This document shows, in pieces, positions 1-12,195 of a stretch of 64,000 nucleotides of DNA. Location: assembly GCA_035235625.1 (NCBI GenBank), contig CP141146.1, positions 310,001 through 374,000 on the forward strand, given 5' to 3'. This DNA is from Saururus chinensis (taxonomy: Eukaryota > Streptophyta > Magnoliopsida > Piperales > Saururaceae). The stretch's first letter is position 1. Each line of letters starts with the position of its first letter. A program made the translations under genes and the position numbers. Below the pieces are notes generated by a model that saw only the letters and a program-made list of their open reading frames with translations, did not search any database and was not told the DNA's origin.

Positions 1-57
1 TGTGTATTGGGTGAGGTGAGAGTGTGATATGTATATATTTTTTATCTTTATATTTGA

Positions 58-94
<37 letters not shown>

Positions 95-2851
95 GTGTTA
101 TGGGAGTTGTATTCAATGGTGTTTGGGATATGTTTTTGTTTAAAAAAATTGATATTTCAACATAAAAAATTCACATAAAAAACTCACACGAGTTTTGATT
201 AGTTTAGAGAAGTGAGCCCATGTGAACTTTGTGTGTGGTCTATTTGTGAAGTTTAATCAAAACTCTTGTGTGAGTTTTTGTTAGTGAGAATATTACTATT
301 CTTGTTTAAGCCTATGACTATGCGATTTATCCATATTTGTTTTGATTGGCACCTAATAGGGCTTGATTTATTCATGATAATTTGAATTTTTTTTAAAAGA
401 TTTATATATGATGGTTTAAATTTATGAAAAATATTTTTACGTGTTTAGGATCTTGTTAATTTTCCTTAAAATATAGTCATTATATTCTACAAAAAAATTG
501 TGAATTTTTAAGGAGATGTTAAAAAAAATATGTGGTGTGACAACCCTCATGAACTAACTTAATTTGGCAAATTGATAAAACTTTGCAATTTAATTTAGCA
601 TAGTTCTACTAAATCCCAATGTGTACATTGCATAAAAATAAACAATTAAAACATTCAATCAAACACAAGATTTTTACGTGAAAAATAACCAGGGAAAAAT
701 TGTAAGACTTGTCCATCTGCTCAAACTTTGCTCTATAAAATAGAGAATTAGTTCAAAAGTCTCCTTTCTGAGGTACAATTACTATCCAACAGTGAATATT
801 GATGACCTTGACAAGGGATGTCCACTGAAGACAATCAACAATTTACTATCAAGTGACTTAGCCAACCACAAAAGAAAAAATCTCTATGTTGACATAGGGT
901 TTTCATGAATACTCTTCTCACAACCTTCAAATCAATGGACAATATTTTCTAAGAAGATTGCATACTCAGTGGAATGAAAAACAATGAAGTATAAGCCTTA
1001 GAGTCAAGTGTAGATCATCCACTCCACCATCTTGAACCTCCATTCAACTGTGACACCAATCCATACTTGTTTGTATAAAATGATTGGAAGGAAAATTTTG
1101 GGAGTTGTTACATTTGATACATAAGAATCAACATCCTTGCCGGTATAGCTATAGCACCATGTTCCCCAATTTGAAGGGCTGTAATATTCTAAAATATCAG
1201 GGGGTTTCATGTGATATTCTATAATATGAGGGGTTTTGTGTAATATTCTAAATATAAAGGGAGTTTAGTAGAATAAGGGGAATTACAGGTAATCATAAAT
1301 AATTATATATTACTTTCAAGGACTTACTTCATGGGGTAACAAGATGGTAGAAGCTTTCTTCTTTGAATAAATAACTTAAATGGCCCCCCATAGATGAGAA
1401 GGAACATTTTAGTGTGTGGGGGTACTTTGGTAAAATATCATAACTGAATAAAAATGACTGCCTATATAAATAGGATGTCTCTAGTTTATTTCTTCGATAG
1501 ATTTTATCCCTTATAAAACCAAAGTAAGGGAAGAAAAGAAGAGAGGAAGAAAAGGAGCGAGTTGAAAGGTGAAAAATAATGATACTAGGGAAAGGTCGTT
1601 CAACCCCTTGGGTAAGTTTGTGGCAGAGAGTGGAGTTAGGGAGGCTCTAGATGATTGTCGATACATGTCAACAGGAGTCAAAATGGACTTAGTAGGGACT
1701 CGACATGAGTTAGTGAGGGTCGACAGGGTTCGAAGCATAGGTGGATGGAGTAGGAGGAGTAGGTTGGGGTCGGCAGAGGTTTGACACAAGTTGATGAAGC
1801 ATCTACATGAGTGTGATTTGTCAACAACAGTGTAAATAGTAGGCTAAGGGCCGAGCCAAGAAGATTTGGAAGGAGTAAAGGACATGGTCTTTTTTGGTAG
1901 CAATTTTATGATTTTGATGCATGCTTGATGACATGGATGTGTATTTAAAAATACATATTTTTCTTACTGTATGGTTAGCTTATATATATTTGAAATTATG
2001 CAGACACGCATCTTCTTAATGAAAAGACTGGTATTAAAGATAACTATGATAAAGAAACTATTGGCATTGATTCTACCCTTGAGCGGCATGACACATAAGT
2101 ATGAGGTGACGGAGCCTTAGGAATAGGAAGAAGGTGGGGTGCCAACAAAACACAAAGACCCACAACCAAAAGAGCCAACGATTCCCAAGTGCAAAATGCA
2201 CTAAATGGCATTTTTGTTATGTTTTATTCCATGTTGGAACCTATTTGAGAAGTCAAAAGATTGAGATGGCAATATGTGCGACACCACCTAATAATTCCAT
2301 TAACCTAACATTTGTGTTTTAAAATATTCTAATTGTCTTTATGATACTTTGATGAGTTTTACATGTATCTTAGGTTTTGGGACCCTAAGAGCTGTTTTTT
2401 GAGGCAAACTAAGAACTATCAGAGTTATTTATCTTATATACCACCTCAATAAGCATAATGCACGGTTAGAAATTTGAGTATCATAAAAAATTTCCAACTG
2501 ATCTCACTGCTTCATGAGCATATGTATATCTTATTTCGATATCATCGTCATTCTGTGAGGGACTTATTGGTCGTCCATTTTATTTTCTAAGTTGACATTA
2601 AAATTTTGGCAATAAGATACAATGCATATTATTATTTATACTCTTTGTCATAATTCTTTTGAGTATTCTAAAATATTTGCCACTCCCTAGACAGAAAGGG
2701 AGTATGCGGTACAAGCATGACAACACTAGAGAATTGTTAGAGCTTAGATATAGAGACATGGATCCTGCACAATGTATAAATTATTATTAAATAAATTGGC
2801 CCTAAATTGTGCAAATAGGAGCCTCAGTTGAGTTTTCCCTCATATTTGAGG
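1..2851. other. AT-rich intergenic stretch, no supported gene
   Basis: No convincing coding exon was found. The stretch holds a (TA)n run at about 61-92, a hairpin MITE at about 165-290, and otherwise low-complexity AT-rich sequence. The short open frames here (for example around 1569-1784) match no family I know, so I treat them as chance. Confidence 0.5.
165..290. repeat. Small hairpin MITE-like inverted repeat
   Basis: The left arm at about 177-201 (AAAACTCACACGAGTTTTGA) is mirrored by a right arm at about 252-279 (TCAAAACTCTTGTGTGAGTT). The loop is about 50 bp. Arms and size suit a non-autonomous MITE, but I could not define a clean target-site duplication, so superfamily and exact ends are open. 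Confidence 0.4.
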
Positions 2852-3113
2852 TGCTCGAGTAAGGCTGCACCAGAAAATCGGAACCAAACCGAATCGGGTG
2901 AAACCGAACTGAAATTTAGCGGTTCGGTTTGGTTTGGTTCGGTTCTTGATTCGGTTTCTGTTTGGTTTTAAGAAGAAAAAAATCAAAACCGGAACCGAAC
3001 CAAAACTGAATCAATTTAATTAAAATAATTTCGGTTCTATTCGGTTTTAAGGAAAAAATTAAATTTTTATATAAAAATGTGTAATTTTATATTATATCTA
3101 CTTGATTTTGATT

Positions 3114-3493
3114 GGGAAAATTATTAAAATAATAATTAAAAAAAAATATTTACCAAAATATACCACTTTGGGAAATATTTCCCAAAGTGGTGTTCCTTTT
3201 TGCCACGCAGGTGCCAGCCAAGCAGCTGGCGCCAGCGTGGCTTTTTTTTTAAAGTTGATTTCGTCGTTTAGAATGACGAAATTGGTTTGCATACGATTTC
3301 TTTTATTACTTGACCCGGTTTCGCGTTCAGAACAACAAAATCAACTTAAGCTGATTTCATCATTCTGAATGACGAAACTCCTGCACTTGTTGACCCGGTT
3401 TCGTCGTTCAGAACGACGAAACTGCCACACTTGGCTAATTTCGGCCATTGGTCTCGGAACAACACTGATTTCATCATTCTAAACGACTAAATT
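3114..3493. repeat. MULE left terminal inverted repeat with palindromic subrepeats
   Basis: About 380 bp that match the right end in reverse complement, including a GC-rich dyad (GCCACGCAGGTGCCAGCC around 3203-3240). About five copies of an imperfect palindrome built on TTTCGTCGTT-N3-AACGACGAAA follow, near 3257, 3318, 3353, 3400 and 3467. Confidence 0.85.
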
Positions 3494-3706
3494 AAATTAA
3501 TTTTTTTTAAAATTACCATTTAAAACTAATTTTATCACCTGTCCCTGTTCATTCATTCAAAACATACACAATACATGCACGACTTCATTCATTCCACCCA
3601 TAACAAATATCATCAAAACAAATATTACTATCATGAATATCACCATAACAAATATAAGTAAAGTACATCCTAGACGAGTAACAAATATAATACATCATAA
3701 GTAATG

Positions 3707-6269
3707 TCATAATCTCCTACGTCTTCGTCCTCGACCTCGACCTCTTCCTTGACGGTGGTGTACGAGCTCCTCATGATCTACCTCTAGCTCTAGCTGTGGC
3801 TCCAGCTGGAGCTCGGGCTGCGACTCCATGTCAGGCTCCTGGTCGGGCTCCGGCTCCGGCTCCAGCTCAGCATAAGTAATAGATAATACAATACGAGTTG
3901 GCCGATGTCGTCTATAATATAAAATCGGATCTGGCTGAGCGACATGTGTAGTGTCTGGAAATGATGAACCTGGAGGAGAGCTATATGCTGCTGATGATGA
4001 TGGAATATCAGGGCATGAAGAGTGCATCGGCTGCGTCTAAGCGGCCTCGTCGATAGGATAATCTCGATGAACATCCGTGATCACCGAATGAAGTAGTGGC
4101 AAGCTACGAAGGACATCATTAGACGCTCTAATCACCGACTCACATGCTGCTGCTAAGTCCTCGCGCGAAGTACAGGTGACAAGTACAGCTGGAGCTCGGG
4201 CTGCGACTCCATGTCAGGCTCCTGGTCGGGCTCCGGCTCCAGCTCAGCATAAGTAATAGATAATACAATACGAGTTGGCCGATGTCGTCTATAATATAAA
4301 ATCGGATCTGGCTGAGCGACATGTGTAGTGTCTGGAAATGATGAACCTGGAGGAGAGCTATATGCTGCTGATGATGATGGAATATCAGGGCATGAAGAGT
4401 GCATCGGCTGCGTCTAAGCGGCCTCGTCGACAGGATAATCTCGATGAACATCCGTGATCACCGAATGAAGTAGTGGCAAGCTACGAAGGACATCATTAGA
4501 CGCTCTAATCACCGACTCACATGCTGCTGCTAAGTCCTCGCGCGAAGTACAGGTGACAAGTGCATCACTCAAATACGCATTAGTATGTCGAATCTGACGA
4601 AGCTATAAAAAAATAAATTAAATATTAGATAAATAATTAAAACGAAATAAGAAAATAATATATGCCTTAATTAACAAAGTTGTACTTACTAGAGCTGCCT
4701 CAGATGCTCCCCTAGGCTGATATGTCATCTCCTCTACATCATCGCGCGGTAAAATATATCGCCGTGTAATCGGTAAATACCAGTGCATATAAGTACTACG
4801 AATATCTCGCAATATCGTAGCCATCTCCCCTCTAATAACAGTGGCTCTCCTATCCTCCCATCGAGCAATATACAATGCATGATATATAGCCCAGTCGATA
4901 ATATGGCGGCCCTGTCGAGTGATGCGATGGACAAACTCGACAATAGAAGGTGGGACCCCTTGCTCCAGGTTAAACTGGAGCATTACACGATCTGGCACAT
5001 ACATCTCAATAATCTCGTAACATATGAGAGGGGTTCGAGAAAGCCACACCTCTCGACCGTCAGTGCAGAGTGGAGGTATCACAGCCAACAAGTCCTCCGA
5101 GTACGGCTGCCAAATAATCTATACAATATATAAAGATAATTTAGTTTAAATAACGACAAATTTTTTTAAAATCATTACATAAAAAAGTTCAACACGGTAA
5201 TAAAATTACCTGGTATGGCCGCTGGTGGTCTAACTCCCCTCTATACAAACGGAGGACTCCTTGTGGATTTTCGGTTCTCTTCTTCCGAACATTCCACCTT
5301 AAGGAGTTAAATTTAAGAAATGAGTTCAGCATATGTACATAAAACGTTGCTTAAAAAGTAATATGGTAAACATAAATACAACCTACCTCGCCCCTAATGG
5401 AGCACCATCGACCAAGCAACCCATCGCAGCAGTTGGTCGGCCGACGTGTAAGTGCTCCCACGACCATAACTATGTCATAAAATAGTGATAACAAATATTA
5501 GAATTAAAAAATTATACGTGACTAAAACACCAAGTAAAGTTACACAATTAATTACCTGAAGAAGGGTCAGACAGCCCGCAATCCCTGAGGTCATGACTTG
5601 GCATGTCTTTCCTAACTCTCGGTATAAGAATGCGAGAGTAGCACTGCCCCATGAATAAGTGCCAGCCATGTCAAAGTCGGCAAGGAGAGAGAGATACGAA
5701 ACATGCACGTGGCTGCTCGTGGTATCCGCAAATATGGTGGCTCCAAGTAAATGCAATATATAGGCTCGTGCATGCTGCTCGATAACTATCTCTGTAGCAT
5801 CAGCTGGGAGCTCGCGAAACTCCTGTAAGAGCCATCGTAGGCTCACTCAGCTACCACGCATCACTGTAGTAGGAGGAGCTCTACCAAGAAGTCTAACTAA
5901 TATATCCATATGAGCTTCTCCTGTCGTGCCTGTCACCGGACATCCATCAATACGGAGTCTTAATAGAACTGCCACATCCATGAGCGTGATGGACATCTCC
6001 CCATATGACAAATGAAACATCTGTGTCTCCCTCCTCCATCTCTCAACAAGAGCTGTCAATAGAGGCCGATCGAGACGGACATACTGTAGATGAATGAAAT
6101 GGCCGAATCCCGCTTGCTCGATATAAGGTAACATTTTTATAAGTAGAAGATGTGTAAAACAGTGATGCATTGATTGGCTCCCACCGCTTTGCCTACACGG
6201 CAATAAGGTGCGAGCAAGGATAACCATAAACCTGAGGGATGTTGCATATACAAGTATGCATCGCAGCAT
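3707..6269 (-). pseudogene. Plant mobile domain (PMD) region of the MULE gene, disrupted
   Basis: The minus strand reads a PMD (aminotransferase-like plant mobile domain) protein. The first block (down to about 5850) has GHFIHLQYVRLDRPLLTALV and the conserved DVAVLLRLRIDG. Further exons with GT..AG borders follow: to 5556 (TYSWGSATLAFLYRELGK), 5387-5469, 5210-5297, 4690-5118, and 3707-4602 ending in a Gly/Arg-rich tail (GRGRGRGRRRRRL). The tail is typical of PMD proteins. Breaks seen: an in-frame TGA at 5847-5849, and TAG stops at 4414-4416 and 4037-4039. The last exon contains a 383-bp tandem duplication, so the TAG and an acidic Glu-Pro tract occur twice. PMD is known from MAIN/MAIL1 proteins and from MULE and gypsy elements. 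The SWIM finger of the transposase ends only about 75 bp upstream, so this was probably the C-terminal part of one fused protein or a second gene just downstream. Confidence 0.8.
3804..4563 (-). repeat. Tandem duplication (383 bp + 377 bp) in the PMD last exon
   Basis: Copies 3804-4186 and 4187-4563 are nearly identical. I see a 6-bp length difference in the GGCTCC run and a T/C difference in GTCGA(T/C)AGG. Both copies contain the same TAG codon, so the stop predates the duplication. The high identity argues for a recent event. Confidence 0.9.
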
Positions 6270-8629
6270 TTACCATAACCTTTCGGGCACGAATTGATGT
6301 CACTTCGTACTGACTCCTGTTGATCCTATTAACTATATACTCCCCAATTTTTCTTGTTTGCTCTCTCAATATGGCTTCCACTCTAGGAGTATATGGGGTG
6401 GCCATGGCAAAGGCGGCAGAAGATCGTTTAACAAAAAATTTTATGAGCCGATAAAAGATAGCTGACGCTAAAGCCTGCATAGGTAAACCTCGTGCCCCCT
6501 TTAAGACGCTATTTAAACTTTCAGCCATATTTGTAGTCGTCATGCCAAATATCATAAAACCACCGTGTGCAAGGGACCACTATCTAGGATGCAATTCTCC
6601 TCCTAAGAGGAGATGTTTTGCCCTAGGACTCTCTTGACCAATCAAGTCCATTTTAGCATCAAACTTTTCTACTATGAGTGCACAAGCTACTGCCCCAATC
6701 AAGTCTGTCAGTGTATCATTTTTGAACTCCTTAAAATTTGCTTTTATGTGACAGATGCAATAGCGATGGTGGTAATCCGGCTCTAGAAGAACCTCAGGCA
6801 CTACCTTCTGAAGCCCCTTATGCCGATCTAAAATAATGACGATGTTCGTCATGCCCATTAGTACATGATCCCTCAATTCCATTAGAAACCATTTCCAAGT
6901 ATCTCCATCTTCCTTCCCGACAAGCCCGAATGCAAGAGGAAATAACCCATTATTTCCATCTGTAGTTGTTGCAGCCATAAGAGCACCGGGGTATCTGCCA
7001 TACAAGTGAGTGGCATCAACACCAATCACGGGGATGCAATGTCGAAACCTTGCAATAGACGGCCCAAACGCCCAAAACAAATGCTCAAAACAAACGCTTA
7101 AATCTCCTACATATGGCACCATCTGCACAATGTACTTCATCAACCTCTAAGTGGTAGTAGGTGGCAGGATTCGCTTCTTGTACCGCCCTTAGGTACATTA
7201 GCAACAGTATATACGATTCTATCCAATCTCCATAAATAGCCTTGATCGCCATATTCCTCGCTGCCCATGCTTTCTTATAAGATATGTCAACATGGTACTT
7301 CTCCTTCATTCTTTGAATAATATCCCCTGGTGTTAGAGTTAATTCGGCTTGGATAGCGGGCATTATGACCTTCAAAATAAAGGAGGCACTGCATTGCCTA
7401 TGATCTATGCTAAGCTGGGCATTCCGACATGTGTGGTCACCTTTGTACATCTTCAATTTAAAGTACCCACCACCCCTTTTGATTGAGCCATGCACTTTCC
7501 AAGGACAAGTGCTATCAATGCACTTCACTGTATACTCCGACGGATTTGTTTGTACAACCTTGTATTCGACATGATTTTGAATTGAAAACTCCTGCAAGGC
7601 TGTAACGAATGCTTCTTTATTCTCGAAGATGCGGCCAACATATAACTCATCTTCATTTTGTTGGTCCATGGTCATTGTAGAATTAACTGCTACATCTATC
7701 TCCTCATCTGTGATGTGTGCATAAAGTGGCTCCACTTCACAGTACGGCGGCTCTTCATCATCTACATTCATATCATTCCCAGCAATAGCATTGTCTACTG
7801 CATCATCCCCCTCGCCGTCAACCATCTGTTGAGTGCTTTCTTCACCTCTAACCCCTTCTACATTCATGTCAGAATCTTCTCCACTTACTTCGTCAATATT
7901 ATCTTTACCTTCATTATCCTCATTTTCATCAATATCTTCACCGTAGACATATCCCCCCTACATATAAACATCGCATATGTATTAAATTTCATAAGCCTAA
8001 AAAATTGAATTTATTTATAAATATATATTTCACCTCTGATTAGATGGTCCAGTATCGGTATGACCAACATACGTGTAGGGGTAATGAAGGCCCATCAAAC
8101 TTTGAGTTTCATACTGTAACACCCCGCTTTTCGATTACGTCTAACCAAGGGGGTTAGAGGTAATTAGTAATTTTTCTAATAAATTATAGATGGTTTTAAC
8201 CATTGAAACTTCCGTATTTGAGTAGAGCTCGAAGAAACGAGCATAACGAATCAAAGAACGGGCGAAACGGAGGTCGGGACCGGAAGTTATGACTTTTGAG
8301 AAATGTGCAATATAGGTGGGACCCACTTAGAAAGAGCATGATTTATTTCTTTAAGTGGGTTAGTATCGAAGGGCTCATCGATACGAGTCCAACGGTACCT
8401 AGAACACATGAATCCGAATCCGGGGTATGAAGTTACGCGTGTTTGAAGAAAGAAGAAAAAGAAAAAAATATAATTATTTAAAATGGCGCGCGGCGCGCGA
8501 CTGGCACGCGCTTGCATTACCACGGGTGCCGTGGTTCTGTGCGCGAAAGCCGCATGTTACCATGGCGCCCGCGGCGCCGCGGTTTCGGCGGCTCTGGGGT
8601 TATAAATACCCCATTCCTCCTACTTTTCG

Positions 8630-9310
8630 ATGGAGAACTTCTTTTCCTCTGTTTCTGACCGTTCTGAGGCCGATTAAGGCCATTCAACACCTGTTTCCTA
8701 CTAAATCGAGCATGTTCTACGTGATGGAGGTCGATTCGGAGTCTGTATGATGAGGAAACGTCCCAAGCCAAGAGGAGGTTCTACCCGTTACCTTCAAACA
8801 TCGACCAACTTCGTTTTCTCTATTTCTGGCCATCCTAACTCCGATTTAGTCGATTCAAGAGGCGTTCTTGACTAAATTGAGTATTTTCTATGTGATGGAG
8901 GGTTCTATTTTCTAATTTGGCAATCGTATGAAGAGGAAACACCCCAAGACAAGGAAAGGTTCTACCCGTACCGACCAACTTTGTTTTCTCTGTTTCTGGC
9001 CATCCCAACTCCGATTTAGTCGATTCAAGAGGCATTCTTGACTAAATCGAGAATGTTCTACGCGATGGAGGGTTCCATTTTCTAAGTTGGCAATCATACA
9101 AAGAGGAAACACCCCAAGACAAGGAAAGGTTCTACCCGTACCGACCAACTTTGTTTTCTCTATTTCTGGCCATCCCAACTTCGATTTAGTCGATTCAAGA
9201 GGCGTTCTTGACTAAATCGAAGGTGTTCTACACGATGATGGGTTCTATTTTCTGAGTTGAAAATCTTATAAGGAGGAAATACCTCGAGACTAAACAAGGC
9301 CCTGCCCGAA
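8630..9310 (+). repeat. Four ~170-bp tandem units inside solo LTR A
   Basis: The block GACCAACTTTGTTTTCTC recurs at about 8803, 8973 and 9143, a period of 170 bp. Each unit carries CGATTTAGTCGATTCAAGAG and a CACGATGGAGGG-like segment. A further, more diverged unit lies at each edge. Expansion of a U3/R-region unit is the simplest reading. Confidence 0.8.
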
Positions 9311-9570
9311 CACCAAAACAAGAAAAAGAGACCTGGAGTAAGACGGGGTTCTGTCCGTAGATACCGATACCGTACGAGTTATGATGGAGGTAAGCATTTC
9401 TGATCTTCCATTGTAATTATAAAATAACATGTGCTAAGTTATGATGTGTGCTATGCTATGATTTATATGTTTATTGTGCTATGTGCCTATATGCTTGTTG
9501 TATGTGCCTATATACTTGTTGTGCTATATGCTTGTTGTGCTATGTGCTTATATGCATGTTGTGCTATGTG

Positions 9571-9838
9571 CCTATGTGCTCATATGCCATGATGTGTACT
9601 TATATGCCATGATGTGTACTCATATGCCATGATGTGTGCTCATATGCCTTGATGTATGCTCATATGCCATGATGTGTACTCATATGCCATGATGTGTGCT
9701 CATATGCCATGATGTGTGCTCATATGCCATAATGTGTACTGATATGCCATGATGTATGCTCATATGCCATGATGTGTACTTATATGTCATGATGTGTGCT
9801 TATATGCCATGATGTGTGTTCATATGCCATGATGTGTG
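9571..9838 (+). repeat. 20-21-bp minisatellite (CATATGCCATGATGTGTGCT)n
   Basis: About a dozen near-identical head-to-tail units with a few substitutions (for example GTGTACT for GTGTGCT), preceded by a looser ATATGCTTGTTGTGCTATGTG array from about 9440. The family-B/A sister LTR at 19909-21925 shows no comparable array, so it expanded in this copy. Confidence 0.85.
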
Positions 9839-11439
9839 TTGTCTCGCTCTAGGGTAGAGCAAGACATGTAATGTGATTTTGATCCCGCTCTGTAGTAGAG
9901 TGAGATGTACGATTACGTTAGTTTGTTAACTTCCGCTTGACTCCGATATATGACAAGTTTTATATACTTCCGATTAAATATTCGGAGATACGTATGTTAT
10001 ACATATATGATTTTGTGATGTTTGTTGTATGTAGTAGCTAGTAGGCAGAACTACGTTCGGATCCGATCGTATTGGAATAATATCCAATACGTACGTAGGC
10101 AACCAACAGCAAGGCAACGTTGGCCCGATCCAAATCATTATAAATATATGTGTTATTATGTTTTATATGCGACGAACTATGAAGCTTCGTTGTGTGTAAA
10201 TGCTCGTTACAACCTAAGTCTACGTACGGGGAAGCCTTAAAGCTCCGTAGTGCGTAGACGAACGTTGTACCTCTCGCACACAGATGATGATTCCTGGCTC
10301 AAAGAGAAGAGAAATTTTCTATTAGTATTTTTTTGTGGGCCCGGCTCGGGTTGGGTCATTACACATACCACGCACCGCCTTGAGACATTTGAACGCTAAA
10401 TGGCTCGTGTGCATGCGTCGTGGACCTTCCATATTACACACAAAATCTCAAAATTTAGCTAAACGTATTTTCATTAAAGGATAATAAGATTGAAAACGTA
10501 TTTACAACTAAATCAACCTTACCTCCAATTAGGTCCACTTCCATCGTAAATGGGGGCAGACGACCTATGATGTTCATTTGAAGCTACTGTCATAGATAAA
10601 TTTCCTTCTTCTTCATCGTCCACCGGCATTTGCATATGACTTTCATTGTTCACATTTCTATCTGAGCTCCTGTGTGAGCTTCTGTGAGAGCTCCTATGTG
10701 AACTACTTCGCCTTTCACTAGTGACTCGGGCCTCTTTTTCGAGAAATAACTCGAAAGAAATTTTGTCACATGAGTGGTGAAACATAAAAGCCATTGACGC
10801 ATCATCATTTATGCGCATTAGTATCATTCTCGATCCATAGGACGGAATATTATATTTGATAGTAATTTTCCATCTTCTTCGATCCAACCCAACCTTACTT
10901 GCTACATGCATCTCAAATTCATCAAATGTAGACGGTTTCTTCATTAATAATCCATCTATGCGTCCTTCGTAGTTAATTAATAAACTAACCATTTCTTCTG
11001 CCATTTCTATTCAATTTATTCATAAACAATAAATTAAATTAATATTAGATTAAACAAACTAATACTAATATCTACCCTAACCAATATATTTTCAAAATAT
11101 ATACGCATAGAGATTAATAGATTTACCAATTATATAAGCATATCATGAATACTTTATATTAATAAGCAAATTTTCTAAACAATAAAATTACACAATTGAT
11201 ACAATAACGCATGCAATGTCACAAACCATATAAGCCGTAAAAAAAACATCTAAAGCCACTCAACAAAAAATGTTTAGTTTTAACTAAACCATCCAAATCA
11301 CAAGTTACACCAAAATACCGAATTAATGTCACAAACTATGCAATGTCACAAACCAAATTCTCTAGACACGTATCAAATATTTAATTTAAGCACATACTTT
11401 TAATCAACACATTTTAAATGTAATTATTAAAAAAAATGA

Positions 11440-11790
11440 AGGAATTAACGTAGCACGGAATAGGGACAAAATTGGCGTGGTTAGAATGGGGGCCAACGGC
11501 AAAGGCGGTGGGGAAGAGGAGGCAAGACCGGTGATGGGCCGGAGGAGGTGAGATGACAGCGGGCCGGAAGAGGTGAGACTGTCTATGAGCCGGAGGAGGT
11601 GGCAGATCGTAGGGAAAACTCACTAGAAAGCCGGAGGATCAGAGACTGGCGGCCAGCCGGAGGAGGCGAGATGGCGGCGGGCCGGGGGAAGCGAGATGGC
11701 GGCGGGCTAGAGGCGGCGAGATGGCGGAGTGGATGGGCGAGGTAAAGTCTCACTGTGAACCCGAATGGAGGCAGAGCGGATGGGTGAGGT
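11440..11790 (-). promoter_or_regulatory. GC-rich leader/promoter-side tract of the MULE gene
   Basis: This lies between the right inverted repeat and the MURA start codon. On the plus strand it is a degenerate tandem series of GCCGGAGGAGGCGAGATGGC-like units (about 11530-11730). The position suggests 5' leader or promoter DNA of the minus-strand transposase gene. No specific promoter element was identified. Confidence 0.4.
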
Positions 11791-11801
11791 AAAAAGACGA
11801 T

Positions 11802-12195
11802 GATTTTGTCGTTCAGAACAACGAAATCAACTTAAGGTGATTTCATCGTTCTAAACGACGAAATCAGTGTTGTAGGCGAGCCCAAAGGGCGAAAAAGGAT
11901 AAGCGCGGGAGTTTCGTTATTCAAAATGACGAAATCAGCTTAAGTTGATTTCGTTGTTCTGAACGATGAAACCGGGTCAAGTAATAAAAGGTTTCGTCAT
12001 TTAGAACGACAAAATCGTATTCAAACCAATTTCGTCGTTCTAAACGACAAAATCAACTTAAAAAAAAAAGCCACGCTGGCACCAGCTGCTTGGCTGGCGC
12101 CTGCGTGGCAAAAAGGAGCACCACTTTGGTAAATATTTCCCAAAGTGGTATATTTTGGTAAATATTTTTTTAATTATTATTTTAATAATTTTCTC
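11802..12195. repeat. MULE right terminal inverted repeat with palindromic subrepeats
   Basis: Inverted partner of 3114-3493. It carries six imperfect palindromes of the TTTCGTCGTT-N3-AACGACGAAA type between about 11802 and 12060, then the GC-rich dyad (about 12070-12110) and the AT-rich outer end. Confidence 0.85.

Larger units (their letters stand above)
8115..10363 (+). mobile_element. Solo LTR, family A, inserted in the MULE transposase exon
   Basis: It starts TGTAACACCCCGC, ends GGGTCATTACA, and is flanked by a perfect 5-bp duplication CATAC (8110-8114, 10364-10368). There is no internal retrotransposon sequence. A TATA-like TTATAAATA at about 8599 supports the plus orientation. It contains about four 170-bp tandem units (from about 8630) and a 20-21-bp minisatellite (about 9571-9838). 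A second copy on the opposite strand lies at 19909-21925. Confidence 0.9.
6193..11004 (-). pseudogene. MURA transposase of the MULE, disrupted
   Basis: Exon 1 (11004-10523) starts MAEEMVSLLINYEGRIDGLL. It is a PB1-like N-terminal domain followed by a Ser/His/Arg-rich stretch, ending at a GTAAGG donor. Exon 2 (10425-8034) is interrupted by a solo LTR, and its two halves share one frame across the duplicated CATAC. Exon 3 begins about 7957. It holds an acidic stretch, the MuDR DNA-binding domain (CPWKVHGSIKRGGGYFKLKM, DHTC), the MULE transposase domain (VIGVDATHLYGRYPGALMAA, EDGDTWKWFLMEL) and a C-x-C-x9-C-x-H SWIM zinc finger at about 6200-6250. Breaks: a frameshift at about 7085-7143, apparently from a short local duplication just before the WAFGPS motif, and an in-frame TAG at 6580-6582 (HPR*WSLAHGG). 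I could not join exons 2 and 3 in phase, which may be a further defect in the G run at 7953-7958. This is a clear transposase relic; an active copy would have to be elsewhere. Confidence 0.88.
3114..12195 (-). mobile_element. MULE (Mutator-like DNA transposon) with MURA and PMD exons
   Basis: The terminal inverted repeats begin GGGAAAATTATTAAAATAAT on the left and GAGAAAATTATTAAAATAAT on the right. They are flanked by a perfect 9-bp duplication ATTTTGATT at 3105-3113 and 12196-12204, the length typical of Mutator. The element is 9082 bp including a 2249-bp solo LTR, so about 6.8 kb when it landed. The minus strand codes a PB1-like N-terminus, MuDR DNA-binding and MULE transposase domains, a SWIM finger and then a plant mobile domain. 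Frameshifts, in-frame stops and the LTR insertion show that this copy no longer codes an intact transposase. Confidence 0.9.

Noticed and set aside
4783..5133. Plus-strand 116-codon open frame
   Set aside because: It is the shadow of the minus-strand PMD exon 4690-5118, which has splice borders and family motifs.
9571..9838. CRISPR-like regular repeat
   Set aside because: The units are contiguous and nearly identical with no unique spacers, in plant LTR DNA. It is a minisatellite.
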